Source: Desulfurococcales archaeon
Lineage (GTDB): Archaea; Thermoproteota; Thermoprotei_A; Sulfolobales; WAQK01
NCBI GenBank assembly: GCA_027016915.1
Contig: JALURJ010000269.1
Coordinates: 1-8,843 of the forward strand
Reading direction: 5' to 3'
Length of the DNA stretch: 8,843 nt
The position numbers were made by a program, and so were the translations under genes. Shown one piece after another: positions 6,352-8,843 of the stretch (position 1 is the first letter of the stretch; each line of letters begins with the position of its first letter). A model generated the notes under the pieces. The model searched no databases and had not been told where the DNA came from. It saw only the letters and a program-made list of their open reading frames with translations.

Positions 6352-7673
6352 TGCTGCCTGATCTGCTTGATCTCGTCGCTGTCTAGAGGTATCTTGGCCG
6401 CTATGTCGGAGAACTTTAGGCCCTTGACGGCTACGTCGGGGTTGGTTTTCAGGGTTTCAGCCAGCTTGTCGACCTCGTCCCAGATCCAGCTAGGTATGGC
6501 CTCCCTCATTGCCTTGACCTTGTCTATGATCTGCTGCTTCTCAGCCTCCTTTACGGTGCCTGCCTGTATGCCTAGCTGCAGGAAGGTCTCCAGATCGCTG
6601 AGCTTGCTTATGGCGACGCCACCCTCCTTAAGTCCCAGCTCCAGGATGCCTCCATAAGTATCAACCTTTTTCTGGTAGTATTCTAGCGCCCTCTTCACCG
6701 CGGTGTATACGCCCACGTCAACCCTCTTCATCATGCTTGCCACTATGAAGCCGGGCTTGATGTAGTCCTGGTCAGCGTCAACTCCTATGGCGAAGGGCGG
6801 CCCCATGGTCTTGCCTTCCTGCTTAGCCCTCTCCTCCACGGCCTCGAATATGCCTAGGCCGGTAGCGCCAGCCACGTTGTAGACCACGCATGCTCCCTGG
6901 GCCAGCTGGGCCTGGGTGGCTGTCTTACCCTTTGCCGGGTCGTTGAAGGCTCCAGTGTAGGTCCAGAGCACGTCGAGGCTCACATCCTGGCCTGTGTGCT
7001 GCTTGTACACCTGCTCGCCGTAGCGTATCCCCCAATAGTAGCCGGCCTCGAACTTGTAGAGCACGGGTATCTCCATGCCCAGCACCACTCCGACGGCGCC
7101 GCACCCGTAGTGGGCTGCCACCATGGCTGCAAGCGCTCCTACCAGAGCGCTGCCCTCGTGCTCCTTGAACAACACGCTCAGCACGTTGGGCCTATTTGGG
7201 ATATAGCCGTCGATTATGGCGAAGAGCTGGTTGGGGTACTCCTGGGCTGTCTGGTTGACGGCATCGGTCATGAGGAAGCCTACGGCTATGATGACCAGGT
7301 AATCGCCGCTCCTAGCTAAGGTCCTCAGGTTGGGCAGGTAGTCGGACTCGGACTTGCTCTGAACCTCGACAAGCTCCAGGCCGAACTCGTCGGCAGCCCT
7401 CTTAGCCCCCAGGTATGCCATGTCGTTGAAGCTTAGGTCGCCTCTCCCCCCTATGTCGTACACCACGGCGATCTTCTTGGGTATAGAGGGTGCTGCCGAG
7501 GTTGTTGTCGTAGTAGTGGTTGTGGTGGTTGTTGTGGTTGTCGTCGTGGTTGTTGTCTCCTCCCCCGGCGCTTTGCGGAGCGTGAGGAGGGCGGCTCCAG
7601 CAGCGATGACAACAAAAACCACTATAAGTAGGGCTGCAGTCTTGGATAGGGCTCTCTTCAACCCGCTTTTCAC
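6330..7673 (-). CDS. BmpA-family nucleoside-binding protein with membrane anchor and poly-Thr stalk
   Basis: 447 residues if GTG 7673 is the start; TTG 7682 would add three. GTG is preferred because GGGGG (7687-7683) sits 9 nt before it but abuts the TTG. Residues about 11-33 are a hydrophobic segment (TAALLIVVFVVIAAGAALL) after a basic start, with no lipobox Cys, so this is an uncleaved anchor or an archaeal signal sequence. EE is followed by 19 threonines (7556-7500), a likely O-glycosylated stalk outside the cell. The binding domain begins KKIAVVYDIGGRGDLSFND, the classic BmpA/Med start, with later family marks LFKEHEGSALVGALAA and GVDADQDYIKPGFIVASMMK. BmpA proteins bind purine nucleosides or similar ligands and hand them to the permeases. 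A C-terminal helical extension of roughly 60-70 residues (KEAEKQQIIDKVKAMREAI onward) goes beyond the usual end of the family. It is the first gene of the transporter operon. Confidence 0.94.
   Translation of the reverse strand: MKSGLKRALSKTAALLIVVFVVIAAGAALLTLRKAPGEETTTTTTTTTTTTTTTTTTTSAAPSIPKKIAVVYDIGGRGDLSFNDMAYLGAKRAADEFGLELVEVQSKSESDYLPNLRTLARSGDYLVIIAVGFLMTDAVNQTAQEYPNQLFAIIDGYIPNRPNVLSVLFKEHEGSALVGALAAMVAAHYGCGAVGVVLGMEIPVLYKFEAGYYWGIRYGEQVYKQHTGQDVSLDVLWTYTGAFNDPAKGKTATQAQLAQGACVVYNVAGATGLGIFEAVEERAKQEGKTMGPPFAIGVDADQDYIKPGFIVASMMKRVDVGVYTAVKRALEYYQKKVDTYGGILELGLKEGGVAISKLSDLETFLQLGIQAGTVKEAEKQQIIDKVKAMREAIPSWIWDEVDKLAETLKTNPDVAVKGLKFSDIAAKIPLDSDEIKQIRQQLGVPAG
7500..7556 (-). repeat. 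19-codon poly-threonine tract
   Basis: Nineteen consecutive ACN codons using all four third bases (ACA, ACC, ACG, ACT mixed). The mixed codons show that the threonine run is kept by selection on protein and is not a simple slipped trinucleotide repeat. It lies between the membrane segment and the ligand-binding domain. Confidence 0.95.
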
Positions 7674-7682
7674 AGAGCTCAA

Positions 7683-7740
7683 CCCCCTTAGGGCTAAAAT
7701 AGTTGCGGTTACAGTGCTATTTATTGTTTCATTTAAACCG
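7683..7740 (-). promoter_or_regulatory. Promoter and ribosome site of the transporter operon
   Basis: The 82-nt gap after the ACT-V4R gene is AT-richer than its surroundings. On the minus strand it holds GGTTTAAATG (7739-7730) and AATAAATAG (7726-7718), either of which could be the TATA box, putting the start at about 7709 or 7695. AAGGGGG (7689-7683) supplies the Shine-Dalgarno for GTG 7673. I see no clear operator; an exact site cannot be chosen by eye. Confidence 0.5.
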
Positions 7741-7764
7741 GCACATCAAATACGCGGGGCCAAT

Positions 7765-8610
7765 CTATTCGCGGAAGGTGACGTGGAACTCGCAGTAGGG
7801 ATCCCCTCTACATATACACTTCTTCTCGTCCACCGACACACTTTTGTTGGTAAAGGCCTGGATCAAACCAGCCACCACGCCCCGCTCATAGAATGAAGCA
7901 GGCTCCCTGAACCCGTGTCTTTTTGCCACAACGCATTCCCAGTTGTGATGGATCCTTAGAACTATCCGGTCCTCCCTTAGAGGATCTCCGTAGGAGAATT
8001 CCAGGATTTCCCCCTTATATCTCCCTGTGGTGAGCGTATATATTAGTAGTAGTTCCAACGCCTTCTTCAGGTCGCTCACACCCAGGCTTATGCAGTGGTC
8101 TTTAAATGCCTCACCCACGGCCATGCCCTGATAGTAGAGGAAAGCGTTACCACTGGGCCCGAACTTCTCCTTGATCCGTAGAACGATAGCCTTCTGGGCC
8201 TCCTCTGAAACCATTATGTATCTGGCCCCTGCATCGTCAACTATGGGGAAGTGGCGGGTGTCTGCAAGGATCTGGGGAAACTGAGGACGGACAAGCTCAA
8301 CGTAGTCTACTGAATCTAGCTGCTCTATCTCCCTCCTTATATGTTCGGGTTCAACATAGGCCTCAGTGAAGTCGGCAACTATGAAGCCTGTACCCACTTC
8401 ACCCATACCTACACGTGCGCCAAAGACAATGTTCCACAGGTTAATACGGTGCCTCTTAAATATCGACGCAATGTCGGCAAGCACACCCGGCCTATTATAG
8501 ACCCTAACGTAGAAGCCTGCAAGCCTCCTACCCTTCAAGTAAAGAAGGTTGCCGATCAGAATAGGGTCCAGTAACTCCGACAAGCCTCCATGAGAACCGT
8601 TCGGCAACAT
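7765..8610 (-). CDS. ACT domain - V4R domain small-molecule sensor protein
   Basis: 281 residues from ATG 8610 (a GTG at 8613 directly precedes it) to the stop at 7765. After a roughly 28-residue lead, residues about 30-108 form an ACT domain (LAGFYVRVYNRPGVLADIAS start, then GTGFIVADFTEAYVEP), the fold that binds amino acids and other small ligands, often as a dimer. Residues about 128-281 match a V4R (4-vinyl reductase) domain, a predicted binder of small hydrophobic molecules: FLYYQGMAVGEAF, the strand pair EILEFSYGD / RIVLRIHHNWEC, YERGVVAGLIQAF and the closing motif KKCICRGDPYCEFHV. The three cysteines of that motif and the Cys in NWECV could hold a metal, which is inference. There is no helix-turn-helix and no catalytic domain, so it would need a partner to regulate transcription. 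It lies upstream of the transporter on the same strand with an 82-nt gap that contains a separate promoter. Confidence 0.85.
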   Translation of the reverse strand: MLPNGSHGGLSELLDPILIGNLLYLKGRRLAGFYVRVYNRPGVLADIASIFKRHRINLWNIVFGARVGMGEVGTGFIVADFTEAYVEPEHIRREIEQLDSVDYVELVRPQFPQILADTRHFPIVDDAGARYIMVSEEAQKAIVLRIKEKFGPSGNAFLYYQGMAVGEAFKDHCISLGVSDLKKALELLLIYTLTTGRYKGEILEFSYGDPLREDRIVLRIHHNWECVVAKRHGFREPASFYERGVVAGLIQAFTNKSVSVDEKKCICRGDPYCEFHVTFRE

Positions 8611-8643
8611 CACCGAACACTGGGTTAATAGTGGAAATCTCTT

Positions 8644-8660
8644 CTATAAAAACTTATACT
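8644..8660 (-). promoter_or_regulatory. Promoter of the ACT-V4R gene
   Basis: In an AT-rich stretch the minus strand reads AGTATAAG (8660-8653) then TTTTTATAG (8652-8644). The second box is centred about 38 nt before ATG 8610, which predicts a start near 8620 and a leader of about 10 nt; the first would start about 10 nt earlier. GGTGATG at the start codon itself is too close to act as a normal Shine-Dalgarno, so leaderless-type initiation is likely. Confidence 0.55.
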
Positions 8661-8698
8661 ACTTTGTAATGGATTATAATTAAGATTCAATCCCAAAT

Positions 8699-8842
8699 TT
8701 AAGCATCCTCAAACCCACTGAAGAACACGACATCAGCCCTGGCCACTCTCGTCATCATTCCCGGAAAGGGTGTGTATTCATCATCTGCCTTGTTGTGGCC
8801 GCCGAGCCCCTTTCCCGGCGCCCGTGGGATTGGCGCCGGGGA
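8699..8842 (-). CDS. C-terminal end of an unidentified gene (cut by the right edge)
   Basis: One minus-strand frame is open from the right edge to TAA 8701-8699, giving 47 residues. The sequence reads like a real protein end (GGHNKADDEYTPFPG, then MMTRVARADVVFFSGFEDA), with codons ending mostly in G or C and AGG/AGA arginines as in the rest of the window. Base composition turns AT-rich right after the stop. No start is visible because the gene continues past the window. I do not recognise the family. The next gene on this strand starts 88 nt after the stop with its own promoter. A box C/D sRNA reading of 8729-8789 overlaps it; the two are not exclusive. Confidence 0.6.
   Translation of the reverse strand, partial: SPAPIPRAPGKGLGGHNKADDEYTPFPGMMTRVARADVVFFSGFEDA
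8729..8789 (-). ncRNA. Possible box C/D sRNA overlapping the 3' end of the right-edge gene
   Basis: The minus strand has ATGATGA (box C, 8784-8778), a second ATGATGA (C', 8758-8752) and CTGA (box D, 8736-8733), flanked by GGCA and TGTC that can form a 4-bp closing stem. The C to C' distance of 26 nt is the usual archaeal spacing; C' to D holds a 15-nt guide, slightly long. The D' box is poor (TCCG or CCGG where CTGA is expected). All boxes also read as plausible codons of the overlapping frame, so chance is a real possibility. Confidence 0.35.
8814..8840. repeat. 9-bp GC-only inverted repeat at the right edge
   Basis: CCCGGCGCC (8814-8822) and GGCGCCGGG (8832-8840) pair around a 9-nt loop. 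It falls inside the Pro/Gly-rich part of the partial gene, so it may merely reflect GC-rich codons; no T-run follows on either strand. Confidence 0.6.
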
Positions 8843-8843
8843 G

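Noticed and set aside
7420..7896. Plus-strand open frame with a long poly-valine run
   Set aside because: It is the antisense shadow of the poly-threonine codons of the binding-protein gene and crosses the promoter gap; the rest does not look like protein.
8703..8843. Plus-strand open frame at the right edge
   Set aside because: No good start or ribosome site, and Pro/Ser/Gly-rich composition; the minus-strand frame over the same bases is more protein-like.
1..8843. CRISPR array, insertion sequence, attachment site or defence cassette
   Set aside because: No regularly spaced repeats, transposase or integrase, or tRNA-end duplication at gene length were seen; the only direct repeat at the tRNA is the 11-nt intron/exon copy.

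Overview
The window looks like part of the chromosome of a hyperthermophilic crenarchaeon, probably of the Desulfurococcales type; I cannot name the genus. The signs are a GC-rich sequence dominated by AGG/AGA arginine and ATA isoleucine codons, frequent GTG and TTG starts, an intron-containing tRNA-Trp with a bulge-helix-bulge-like splice site, TATA-like boxes about 35-40 nt ahead of several start codons, and a solute-binding protein held by a membrane anchor plus a poly-threonine stalk instead of a bacterial lipobox.

Layout. At the left edge (1-1357, + strand) lies the 3' part of a radical SAM gene. Everything after it is on the minus strand, so the left gene converges with the rest. In transcription order from the right edge the minus strand carries: (1) the C-terminal 47 codons of an unidentified gene (8699-8842), which overlap a possible box C/D sRNA; (2) an AT-rich promoter gap; (3) an ACT-V4R ligand-sensor protein (7765-8610); (4) a four-gene BmpA-type nucleoside ABC transporter: binding protein (6330-7673), double ATPase (4745-6271), permease 1 (3677-4738) and permease 2 (2778-3677); (5) a small two-TM membrane protein of unknown function (2107-2736); (6) a small Lys-rich protein of unknown function (1605-2048); (7) the tRNA-Trp gene with a 99-nt intron (1389-1564).

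How the genes work together. The binding protein captures a nucleoside or similar ligand outside the cell. The two permeases form the channel and the ATPase powers uptake. The ATPase and permease genes are tightly packed (6-nt gap, then a 1-nt overlap). The binding-protein gene is separated from them by a hairpin followed by a T6 run, a natural place to make more binding protein than transporter. The ACT-V4R protein directly upstream has two small-molecule-binding domains and no DNA-binding domain, so it is a candidate sensor; a link to the transporter is only inferred from position.

I see no insertion sequence, CRISPR array, prophage, defence cassette or clear sign of recent transfer. The main points for a second look are the tRNA-Trp intron, which carries an exact copy of the 3' splice-site/exon sequence and degenerate C/D-like boxes; the hairpin/T-run inside the transporter operon; the orphan ACT-V4R architecture; and the possible sRNA embedded in the 3' end of the right-edge gene.
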